The notes beneath the pieces were generated by a model. That model saw nothing but the letters and a program-made list of their open reading frames with translations. It had not been told where the DNA came from and did not search any database. 64,000 nt of DNA from Gadus chalcogrammus (Eukaryota > Chordata > Actinopteri > Gadiformes > Gadidae): assembly GCF_026213295.1 (NCBI RefSeq), contig NC_079414.1, positions 5,677,476 to 5,741,475 of the forward strand, read 5' to 3'. Shown one piece after another: positions 1 to 24,834 of the stretch (its first letter is position 1; every line of letters begins with the position of its first letter). The translations under genes were made by a program, and so were the position numbers.

Positions 1-420
1 CATGCCCCCCTGTAATGTCATGGTACACCTCGGCTGGCATGGCGGTGACATCAGCACCAGTGTCTATTTTAAAGAACGCTTGTTTTTGTCTCACTTGTTG
101 CTGCACCGTCCACGGGTCTTTTCCAGCATCCACGGCCCCCAGGAAAAAGCTCTCTTCTTCGTCTGTAGTGACAGCATTCAGTGATTTTGCACTGTTTCTG
201 CACACCTTGCCATGATGTCCATTTATTCCACAGTTCTGACACACAGCATCTTTAGCAGGGTATTCCAATATTCCTGCGAGGGCATTTTCCCACATCTATT
301 ACAGGCCTTTGAGCCTGACTGTGGCCATGCATTAGGTTTATTTTTGCCTGATGTTTGTGTTTGTGCTTGTGGCTGAGGCTTTGATGGAAATTTGAGTTTT
401 CTGTAGCTTTTAGCATGCAC
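1..420 (-). pseudogene. Ty3/Gypsy gag-protease fragment, frameshifted
   Basis: Read on the minus strand, this encodes a lysine/proline/glutamine-rich stretch, a first Cys pair (CNRCG), then, after a frameshift near position 260, a CCHC-type zinc knuckle (QNCGINGHHGKVC). About 50 residues later comes an aspartic protease active-site motif, KIDTGADVTAMP. The order knuckle then retropepsin is that of the gag-pol junction of Ty3/Gypsy LTR retrotransposons. The element runs off the left edge, so RT, integrase and LTRs are not seen. The frameshift between the two Cys motifs makes it a dead copy. Motifs are seen directly; the superfamily assignment rests on family knowledge. Confidence 0.8.
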
Positions 421-1205
421 AGTATCAACTTAGAGCACTTGCTAGCACCGCCATTTTCACCTCATAAGTCAGACTGCTGTCGTCTTACTTCTTCAGACTG
501 CCTTGTCTTCGGCAGTGCTACGCTGACGGTTTCGGGCCGCCCTGACAATTGCTCCCGCGCCCCCTCGCTTCTCCGTTCGCGTCGTATATTTTAATTGATA
601 TATTTTTTAATTAAGGGCGCCACCAGAGGGCGCCCCCAACGCATTTGTCGCCCTAGGCGGTCGCCTAGCTCGCCTATGCCGATCGCCGGCCCTGGTTGGA
701 CCTTATGTAGACAATGTTTGCTGTTGTGCAGTGTGTCTCCGTGAGACAGTGGTAGAACCAAGCCCCAACCACAGCGAGATATACCAGCATCCAATGCGGA
801 AGTGACAAACATTGCAGTAGCACCGGGTGGCCACTACGAGGTGGTACCAAAAGGGAGCAATTCTTCGTCGTCACATCTTAAACAGGCCGTTTTCACAGTC
901 TTATTAAACCTATTTACAGCCTGGTCCAAAAAACCATTCTAGTCAGTATGTTTAGTTCATATCTCCATGACAACACTGAGGGTGAATTTTTTTTTAGGAG
1001 GTGAATTTTTTTTTTATTGGAGGTTAAAATGTATGAATAATTAGGGGCACGTCCTCTTGAGTGACAGCTCTCTAATGTTGCTAATTCGGTGCACGTCACC
1101 TAGATGGGCGTATCTCCCGCCCCCCATCAATGAGGGGCGGGAGATCAATGCCCTTTTTTGGTTAAAGGGAATGAGGCGTTGTCAAACTATGACGAGTCAA
1201 ACTAA
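421..1205. other. no gene recognised
   Basis: No coding region with recognisable motifs is visible. The stretch contains GC-rich repeat-like sequence around 600-700 and a poly-T tract near 987-1017 (minus-strand A-rich). The short open frames here show no family resemblance and are probably chance or repeat-derived. Confidence 0.5.
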
Positions 1206-2290
1206 AGGCCTGATTCCACCGGAGGCTTACGCGCCGCGGGACGGCTGCGCTGCGGTCACCGCTGCTGATCGCTTCCACTTTAATCAATGAGACCATTTCC
1301 ACCGGGCGCGCCGCGGAACGTTTCAGCAGCGTCCCAGGAGCGTTGTGCCGCGCCGCGCCGCTATCTTTCCGTCCAATTCAAATTTTGCCGCGAGCCGCTG
1401 CTAAACCGCGTCAATTTCGACAGAGCAGGTCGAGCCGGGCAGGAAGTGAAAAGTAAAAGCCATAAAGCATCCGGTCAATTTTCAAAATAAAACACAATAT
1501 TCAGCTCATGTAACTTCACATCAACATTATTACGTCATGACCGGTGGCACCAGGTCAGCAGTCAATCAATCAGAGGGTCGGCAACATGGACGACGAGAGA
1601 CTCATTGTCGAAGTTCAGCAACTTGAAGTCATTTATGTACCAAATCATCCTTTTTATAAGGAAAATGTCAGAAAGGACAAAGCGTGGCATTTAATTGCAA
1701 TAGTTTTGGGAGTGGAAGGTGAGTACATTAGGTTTAGGATTATCGCGTGATGTCGTGATCTCGCGTGAATACGGCTGGCTCGCAAGGCAGCGCTATGCTG
1801 GCGTTACGCTACATGCCCACTGCACCGTCAGTCAACGGACGTGGGAAGGCGTGGCTGACTGATGGGGGAGTAGTCTTTGCAGAGGCATCCGTCAGCCAAT
1901 CAAATCGCTTCGCCGGGTTCTTCCCGCCTCTTCCTGCTTGTTGCAATGCAAGATGACCCGCTTTCCCGCTTTCCAGTATCGTCAGAGCCCGAGTCGCGTC
2001 ACAGTGCTTAAATTTGCATACGCGATCTGATTGGATGACGGATCCGTCGCTGCCGAAAAAGTTGAACATTTTTCAACTTTCTGACGGAGCCGAAGGCTCC
2101 AACGGAACGGACGGATCCACAATGCATTGCGCGTCCGTCCCCATTCAAAGTAAATGGGGATCAGTCAACGGACGGAGGTAGTGGGCACGGGGCCTTACGC
2201 GCCCGTTAGGAATGGACGCAGGGCAGAGGACGCAGCCGTTCCGCGGCGCAGCCGTTCCGCGGCGCGTACGCGTCCGGTGGAATCCCGGTG
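1206..2290. mobile_element. TIR DNA element, possibly PIF/Harbinger-like, non-autonomous
   Basis: The left end (from about 1208: CCTGATTCCACCGGAGGC) and the inverted right end (about 2245-2288: CCGGGATTCCACCGGACGCG) match over about 40 bp with a few differences and share the core ACGCGCCGCGG. TAA lies outside both ends (1203-1205 and 2291-2293), which fits the 3-bp target duplication of PIF/Harbinger elements, although the outermost bases of the two ends do not match well. No transposase is encoded. A second TIR element lies inside. Confidence 0.55.
1814..2187. mobile_element. inner TIR element nested in the 1206-2290 element
   Basis: TGCCCACTGCACCGTC at the left and the inverse of GACGGAGGTAGTGGGCA at the right form imperfect terminal inverted repeats, each followed inward by a GTCAACGGACG-like motif. 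The interior has GC-rich sub-repeats and a small palindrome around GTTGAACATTTTTCAAC (about 2062-2078). No open frame of note and no clear target duplication, so the superfamily is not assigned. Confidence 0.5.
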
Positions 2291-2389
2291 TAAGATGGCG
2301 ATGCGCATAAACCAAGAGAATTGGATGCAGTTGGAATAACTGAGGTCTGCCCGGATGCTACTTCCATGGGTAGAACAGAGGTGGTGGTG

Positions 2390-2890
2390 GTGGGTTCCTG
2401 AATCCTCGCCAGACTTCCGAGTCGAAAAGTCGAAGATCTCACAGCTTTATTGCGGCATTTCTCGAAGGCACGCCCCCTTTTTGTCTTCATCTTTCGAAAA
2501 TCTGAGAGTAGACCGATAGCAGTGATGACGCTATCAGCAAAATGGCTGCGCCCGTGAAGAGATTATTTTTTTTTGTATTTGTACCACGTAGGTCATTTTA
2601 ATGTTGATTTTAAATGCTCTTACACACTTGATTACATTGCTACTTTATTCCGGTCACCAATTTAAACATTGCATGGTCTTGCTGTGCGTGCAATACAATG
2701 CAAAGTTGTGTTGTTTGTTTTCGGGCTGGTTTGCTAAAGAGGCTAATGTAGCTAACAATCAACAACGACTAGCCAATTTCATGACACAATCACAAAGACG
2801 AACAGGAACGCTATGAATGCTCCGAGACCGGAAGTGACGTGAAACGTGCAACTCGGAATGCTGGTGTCCGAGGATTCAGGAACACACCAT
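2390..2890. mobile_element. TIR element of about 500 bp, superfamily unknown
   Basis: The left end near 2390-2409 reads GGTGGGTTCCTGAATCCTCG. The inverse complement of the right end near 2872-2890 reads GGTGTGTTCCTGAATCCTCG, a 20-bp terminal inverted repeat with one mismatch. Further in, TTCCGAG occurs on both sides. No coding capacity and no convincing target-site duplication are visible. It resembles a MITE. Confidence 0.5.
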
Positions 2891-3270
2891 TGTACCTGCA
2901 AGGCTAGCCTTCTGTTTCAAAAGCAAGTTAGTGTTTTAGCTTCTTATCACAGAGTGATAAGAAGCAAGAAAGTGATAAGAAGGTGGAAGAACAAGATAAT
3001 TGTTGTGTTCCCAATTCCCATACATGTTAACCAGAAGAGACTAACTGCCTCCAGACAAATAATGATTTAGGCCACTCAGCCCTGGGACCAGGAGAGACTA
3101 AGGGCGCACTCACACTAGGCCATCTGTATCGTAAAGTATGTTTGCCCCCTAAAGTCTAGAGCGTTTGGCTAGTGTGAGCACACCATCCGTACTCAATTAC
3201 AGTTCAATTCCGTGGCCTGAGTACACTTCAGAGAGGTGTGCTCAGGCCACGGTAAAGATGCAAATTATTC
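2891..3270. other. no gene recognised
   Basis: Contains a short imperfect repeat of GTGATAAGAAG at 2950-2990. Nothing else is recognisable. Confidence 0.4.
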
Positions 3271-3299
3271 TTAAGAGGTCTCCGTGCTTAGTAACCACA

Positions 3300-4984
3300 A
3301 GATGTGGCCACAATGCAGAGTCTGAACTTCATCTGAGAGGCCTTTGTAGACTGGTGTGGACCTCTTACACCATTCCGCAGTGTCGCTGAATGTGGTGAGA
3401 GTAGGCCTAAGGAAGGCCCTCGTTTCAATCATGGCCTCTGATGTGGTGCTCTGTGTAGTGGGGGAGATCGGCTTCATGCTTGCCAACCCTATGGTCAAGA
3501 GCCTCCAAAAACATGGCCCCTGCTCCTGCAGCAACAGCAGTATCCCATGCCTCCTCTCTCTGCCTGCATCCCCTCCTCATCTGCAGCCTTGCCATTCACA
3601 GAGGCGTGCCTCTTGAACGTCTGGTCCAAGCAGGTAGCAATCTGCAGGTTTTTCTATTTGCTCTACCCTGCTAATTCACTCGGTTCTCTCAGCCAACAGG
3701 TTGTCCACTAGTTTTCAAACTGGTTCATGTTGGAATGGTTTCCTTTGCTTCTGGGCAACAAGTCCCTTTGCCATCAATATGACTTTAGAGGCAGTCAAAA
3801 ACCCGTGAAATTTGACAATTATTCAAATGTTGCTTCATGTAACAGTTACAAGAGTGCAATATAACAAAGAAACTGTTATTTTTAAATAATAACAATATAA
3901 TAGAATAGACTGTTTTCCAAATGTAGGACAATTAAGTTTTGCAATAACATACCTCTCAGCACTCACATCACATCAACATCACAACATCACATGTTGCCCC
4001 GAAATGTCCCATTCATCGGTGGACAGTGCTGAGAGTGGAAGTGCCATGGTAGCCATGATTGGATCTTTGACTTCTTTAAATCTCTTCAACATATGGAATG
4101 TTGAATTCCATCTAGTAGCCATATCCTGCTTTAAGCATAATTGGCCCTGCCCCATCTGTTGCTTAGCTTAGCTGTTGCAACTGAGCTTCTGTGGACATAT
4201 TGCACAACAGCTTATATCTTTTGCTTTGTATGTTTTACCTCCTTGAAGGCAGCTCTCACAATCACGTTAAGCACACGTGTAAAGCATGGTATGGGGCCCC
4301 AGTGGAGGTGGTCTCTCAGGCCCGCCACAATGTTACTGGCATTGTCTGTAACACAGACGACCACTTTGTAATGCACATCCCATTCAGTGGTAACCCGGGT
4401 CAGTTCCCTGGCAAGGTAAGCAGCAGGGTGTCTGTCTGTTAAACAAAACAATCTGGGAGGAAGGTCAGTTGAAGGTCCTCAATGAAATGACAGAAATCTG
4501 TTGACAGCAGTCTGTGGTCAGACCAGCAGTCTGTTGACAGACTAGCAGTCTGTGATCAGACCAGCAGTCTGTGGTCAGACCAGCAGTCTGGTCAGACAGA
4601 GAGCAGAAGCACACTTCCTCCGGTCAGCTAACTCCGGAGCTGACCATACAACCTGGGTATCAGAATTTCTGAAAGTGTCTTTCTACGTAACAAATTGTAT
4701 GATGGGTCCAATGCCTTTGAATAATTCCTAAAGACCCTGTCCTCGACAATAAAGAAGGGCTTGAAATCTGAGGCAGGAGCTATTTCAGTGTCATCATCAT
4801 CCTTTGTTTTTCTAATTTGTGCTAATAGCACAGTTGGATGATTAAGGTTAAGGTGTCTCCTCATATTTGATGTACTTCCTCCTTGATAAGAGCAGTAACT
4901 CTTGCATATTTAGCATTTTGCCTTTGAAGCTGCCATTTCTTCAAAGTGAGTCCAAATATCCCTCCTCTTCCTTGTTTGGCTCAT
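3300..4984 (-). pseudogene. hAT (ZBED-like) transposase pseudogene
   Basis: On the minus strand an ATG at 4984 opens a BED-finger-like sequence (RRDIWTHFEEM, then the Cys pair KAKC..ICK, then MRRHLNLNHP). Codon 25, between the two cysteines, is an in-frame TAA at 4910-4912. The same frame continues to about 4628 with FKPFFIVEDRVFRNY and LRRKTLSEILIPRLY. After a frame change, 4451-4212 encodes LTRVTTEWDV, VVCVTDNASNIV and HLHWGPIPCFTRVLN, the catalytic-core region of hAT transposases. At about 4140-4000 QDMATRWNSTFHML follows, and near 3790-3680 a fragment resembling the C-terminal region. A minisatellite sits between the first two blocks. Stop codon and frameshifts make it inactive. Confidence 0.8.
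4497..4600. repeat. minisatellite, about 20-bp unit
   Basis: About five imperfect copies of CAGTCTGTGGTCAGACCAG occur here, some with TTGACAGACTAG variants. It interrupts the hAT transposase pseudogene between its BED-finger block and its catalytic block. Confidence 0.75.
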
Positions 4985-5029
4985 TCTCTTGAACTCTTCA
5001 GGTCCCTATGCCTGAGACTCTCAGGAGGT

Positions 5030-5175
5030 GGTGTAAGGAGCAATTGTTGAGGGGGGGGGGGGGGGGGTGGAAGGAGCAATTGTTGACGAGGGAGAAATTG
5101 TTGACGGGGGGGGGGCGCTATGGTAGTACTATGGGCTGGTAGTAAAATAAAAAAAAATATATATATATTTTTTTT
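5030..5175. repeat. poly-G tracts and low-complexity sequence
   Basis: A run of about 18 G near 5051-5068 and a shorter G run near 5106 lie in two copies of a GGAGCAATTGTTGA-type unit. A/T-rich and C-rich tracts follow to 5175. Confidence 0.7.
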
Positions 5176-5870
5176 TGTGGGCCCCCCCTGGGCTGTGGGC
5201 CCCTAGAATCGTCATCACCTTTCACCCCTTATCGACGGCCCTGAGAATAACTATATGATTGTAACCACTAATTAAAAAAAAAATTGGCCATTTATTTATA
5301 TCATAGCTTGTATAATCTAAGAAATAATACAAAAAAGAATGATGCCGCGTAGGAAAAAATCTCGTAGTAAGAAGCTAGAATATTTCGCTACTATTTTAAT
5401 TCATTGATAACTAAGAAAAGATTACAAAGATGGAATGTGAACAAAAGATATCTTACATGTCCATGTAAGATAGAAATATGTGGTATAACAGTTGTATGGC
5501 CATAAGATGGAGCTAGAGTTTTATGAATTATGTCATAATTTAGCTGTTTAACAGACGCAAGACCACAAGGTGGAGCAAGAGCGTAAACTCCGCCAAAGGA
5601 GGGGTCAGAAGAAGAGTAAAAACGAGAGTGCTTTGATTTAATTTTTGAGTTGCTCCATGAACAAGCTTAGTTGATTGTACTATGTTGAACTTTCAGTAAA
5701 CCTAGCCTCATTTAATTCTCTTCTTGTCTGCGTTTATTGAATTAAAGTGATCGGTCGCCTATGATCTGGTACGCATCTGTAAACATGTTTTACCTCAGTA
5801 GTATCTGTTCACAACAAACAAGTCTTTAAAGGATAAACAGCTTTTACTTATCATCGCCACTCTACCTCCA
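5176..5870. other. unannotated; possible solo-LTR-like segment
   Basis: No gene recognised. The part at about 5560-5790 (AAGGTGGAGCAAGAG to the TGTAAACATG region) resembles the promoter/R-U5 part of some fish LTRs, but no matching second copy, primer-binding site or clear TG..CA boundary is visible, so the idea is weak. Confidence 0.2.
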
Positions 5871-6430
5871 TCAGGTCGACCTGATCTTTTCAGCCTCTCC
5901 CACTGTCCTTCCAGATTCTTACGCTCACCCTGCAGCTTCTAAACTGCAGCTCTGCCATCAAATGTCAGCAAGCATTTGCTGAGCTCTTAAAGGACTGACT
6001 TGGGTAGAGAACTGGAATCCACCTGGGAAGTCTCTGGGGTCCAGAAGACCAAGGTCTGCCTAATGTATGATGGTGCTCTTAGTGACTGTCCATGTGTCTC
6101 AGTGACTGTGTCCATGTGACTCTTCAGCCATCTCACCTGGTGGTTTTCTACTTTCTTGGTACTTTCCTTGACAATGTGGCCACCACTTCCATCTCTGCCA
6201 CCTGCTTCTGAACCTGCTCCAATTCGTGGATCACCAAAACATCCTAAAACCTTCTGAAGGGCAGCATTCTTTTCTCGCTAGTGAGTTTCCCCAATTGGAG
6301 AGAGGCGTCAGCGGCTTCAATGACTTCAACAGCTTCACTATCATCACAGTCGGGGTCGGCTTAGGTTCTATCACTTGGTCTATCACCAACCCGGAAGGGT
6401 AGTGGCACTGTTGCTCTCTTCGCTAACAAC
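5871..6430 (-). other. possible minus-strand coding relic, coiled-coil-like
   Basis: Read on the minus strand, two short stretches look protein-like: an acidic one (CDDSEAVEVIEAADASLQL) and, in another frame further on, VIHELEQVQKQVAEMEVV, which has a heptad-like pattern. They are separated by a frame change, with stops on both sides. I do not recognise the parent gene. It may be a processed pseudogene or chance. Confidence 0.2.
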
Positions 6431-6530
6431 ACTTGCAGGAACATTACGACTCTATCTGGTGCAGAAGTACTAAAAAACGACTATTAGTACATTAATTTCA
6501 TGAATGTACTTTTTATATATTTAATGTAAT

Positions 6531-6533
<3 letters not shown>

Positions 6534-6614
<81 letters not shown>
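6534..6614. repeat. (TA)n microsatellite
   Basis: About 40 TA dinucleotides with a single TACATA interruption near 6590. Confidence 0.95.
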
Positions 6615-7659
6615 GGATGGTAACATGACATCGTCTTTGCATAGGATCGTATGCATGTGACCTAATAACTGCTTATTTTTTCTTTCATCTGAAACTACTA
6701 TTGAATAGATGCTGAGTGAAGAAAAAGTGTGGGTGTGTTTGCGTGCGAGCGTGCGTGCGTGTATGTGTGTAAGGTTGTTCATACATGTGTACACTAAGGG
6801 TCCCATGCCACTAAGAATGAAGGCATGTCTGCAATCGTAATGTGGAATGCATAGTTACATATTCTAATCTTCATGATCTACATAATTATTAGTGACTATA
6901 CAGACAGATGTGTATTATGAGTTTACAGGCCCGATCTTATTTAGTTTTTGTGTTGAATCCAAAAACGTCTACAGGGATTGTACATTGTGACGTCACTTTG
7001 CAATTACTGCCTCCGTTTTGGCAGTATAGGAGCATAGGAATATTATTGGTATTAATTGTGTTTTGGTCATCGGTTAGTAATTATTTGTAATTATTTGTCA
7101 TTGTTAGGAGATGTTGTTTTGTTTGAAACTGCCAAAGGGTTTACTCTGGCAGTTTTTTGATACTACTAGCATAACATTTTAGCCCCGGATATTTTCTGTG
7201 CTAATTAACCTGAAACCTGCCTTTCGACTGCTTAGTAACATTACCGTTACATGAGGAGCCTGAGGGTTAACGTTGTTAACGTTGACATCACTGCCACTGC
7301 CGTTTTGCCTTTACGTTAGTCCTTTTGGGTTGCAGTGTTTCTGACTGAGAAGGTTCCAATTCAGGTGTAGAGGTGGAAGTGAGATATACGATTAAGCCAG
7401 CGGTCCATGTTTGCATACCTTAAAGTTCACATAATTAAAGCCAGTCTGCACAAGGTTTCCCACAAGAAAAAAGTATAGGGGAGTGGGGAAATGCTTCAGC
7501 AGTGTCAAGCAGTGGCGATGGGCAGTACCCTAAAATTGTAATAGTCTTATCATCATTCAGAGTACACTCAAATTCTTGCAGTCAAACAATCATCGGTTAA
7601 AAAATGAATATATGTGCATGCAAAATTGCTCTAAAGAAATGTGTCCCTCTGTGTTGTAG
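6615..7659 (+). other. upstream region of glrb
   Basis: No coding region recognised. A 10-bp stem (AAACTGCCA...TGGCAGTTT) lies near 7127-7156. A 3' splice acceptor (TTGTAG) at 7654-7659 precedes the first coding exon of glrb, so the gene has at least one upstream non-coding exon somewhere to the left. I could not place it or its promoter. Confidence 0.4.
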
Positions 7660-7664
7660 GAACC

Positions 7665-22442
<14,778 letters not shown>

Positions 22443-24834
22443 AAGGAGGATATATTGTTCTGCTTGTTCTATTAATGAAGGAACATCTCCTTTGGCTATT
22501 CAAGAAAATAATATGTTCCATAGACAGTTTTAAAATTATATTTGTACATATATTATGATAATTCTACCTGCCAAACATAATAGTTCATGATTAAGATGAA
22601 TGCTTTTATCTAAATGGGAAAGCTTTTTTATCAAGGCAGGCATGAACTAATATTTAAATGAAAGATATATACTATATACTCCCTATAATTATGCAGAAAA
22701 TAAGACAGCATTGTTGTTCGAGTCACCAGAATGTACACATATGACAAAAATGCAAAACAAGTTAAAGTATGTTGAGGTACATAACTTATTTTACCCCAAA
22801 CCCTTTTGACCCTTTGTTACATATGTATTCATTAAACAGCTGTCAATGTTGCATGGGCACACAACACTATTTAAACCTGTGAAGATCTGTAGGTAATGAT
22901 ACATTTGGTGTGTATACAGCTGATAATATTAGGAAAGCAAATTTTGATGATGATTGTGAGTATCATTTTTGCCGTATCATTCGAGGTGCATTAGGTGAGA
23001 TTTGTGAGTTGTAAAGAAACAGCAGAAAAGAGAATGGAGGATTTTGAAATTAAACTGAAAGGCATCCCCTCCCCTTGCGTTTCCCCGCATATAAGAAGCG
23101 CTGCATTTCACACACCGGTGATGGACAGGTAAGATGGATTCCCCGAATGAGCCATGGAAGAAATCCCCTGATTGGTCAGAAATTAGCGTTGTAAGGCACC
23201 AGGCACAGTCAACTCAAGATGGATATTCTCACAGCGCCCTTTAGTCAATAATAGCTGACGGCTGGTTATTCCATTTCTAATTAAAATTATAGCCCTTAAA
23301 ACTTACCTACAGACAATTTAAATGGTCCCATCTCGGAAATCTCTAACCGTTTGAAATATATTGTGAATATTTTTTATGCATTCAATTAAGGTTGTTTTAA
23401 ATATCTTGTCCTTTTTTTATATTGTGGTGCAATATAAAAGTAAAATAAATATGCAGCTAAGCTGGCCTAGTTGCCAGTGGCTTTATCCAATTAATTGCCA
23501 ACAGTTCTTGACCCTGGGTATATTCATGAATGGTAACACAAAAGGGCTGTAGGACTCGGGACATTTATATATTGTCTATGACTCCTCTTGGACTCGTTGG
23601 GATTTACACTTGACTTGTCTCTGTCTTGCCAAAGAATACATGTATACAAGTATTTTTTGTATATCCTCCTTCAAAAACAGAGGGAAACCGTCAGGGCCCT
23701 CTAGGGCCGAAGATATTCTGATTTTATTTTCTTAATTCATTCTTTTACAATCAACTTCTAAAAATACGGTTTCTGAGGAAATAAACCCTACATTAAATCA
23801 GAATGCTGCTGAGTCTGCCGTGGTTGGGAAGAAAATGCGATGCAGCTCTGTGATTGGTCAGCCGGCTATAATTTCACCGGGTCGAGTAATAGTAATTCAA
23901 TGAGACAAATTTTCAAATGACAGTAAAATTAACCGTCCATATCATCTTGGACACAAATCCAATAAACAAGTGGGTTAATTTATGGCCCAACCCGGTATCA
24001 ACGGCAATTTCGTGCTAATGCTCAAGAAAATTAACCTATTGAATCGTGTCCCAGAGCACGATTGTCCGACTTTTTCGTGCTAAACAGAATGAAATGTAAA
24101 CCTATGCATTTGGATTTGGAGCGTTTCTCCGACTTTTTCGTGCTACACAGAACGACTTTCAAACCGCGTAGGTTTGCGCAGATAGTGCAGTGCACCCTCT
24201 AGTTATGTATACGTCAAAACCTCAAATATAACAAAGGGTATGTGCCGTGTATAATGGACACTACGATTTTTGCAGCAGACCTCCTCAAAATCTGAAACTA
24301 ACCCCGTCCCTTACGACGAAATATCGACTTTTACGTACTATACAGAACAAAATGTAAAACAATGCATTTTGAATGGGAGTGTTTCTCAGACTATTTTCGT
24401 GCTGGATTAAACAAAACGTGAGAGGAAGCAAAGAAGGGAGATAGAGAGAGCGAGAGAACGGCTTCAGACAGAGTGTGCGGAGACAGTACAGTGCAGCACC
24501 CACTAGTTATGTATGTTGTATGTTATGTGTTTGGGGAAAAGCATTCTGCTTCAATACTACAGTTGGCCATAGGGCAAAACCGTTTAGTATGTTTGGTTGA
24601 GAATATTATTAGAGATAACATTTGTGTCCAAACCAACTCTTGTAATTCACTTCCAGCCATATATACTATTTGTATTCTCAAGTTAGACTGTAAAAATAAA
24701 ATATCCAGAAACACAATTCAGATTTTATTTTTTCACAAAAAAGAAAACCATTTACAACTGCAGATGGGTACGGCTGACATTCCAAACAAGCTGCATTAAG
24801 GCAGCGTTTGCGTCCCGCATTTTAAGGGTCTCAA
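22443..24834. other. intergenic between convergent glrb and spcs3; UTRs
   Basis: Holds the 3' UTRs of both genes. For glrb, possible poly(A) signals are ATTAAA at 22831 and AATAAA at 23444. For spcs3, a minus-strand AATAAA lies at 24724-24729, about 105 nt past the stop. No further gene is seen. A repeat array occupies 24010-24410. Confidence 0.45.
24010..24410. repeat. degenerate repeat units, inverted copy near 37.9 kb
   Basis: Motifs of the type TTTTCGTGCT.ACAGAA, AATGTAAA and ATGCATTTTGAATGGGAG recur about three times. The inverse of the same unit appears at 37880-37985. The copies are diverged, and no coding capacity is visible. Confidence 0.55.
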
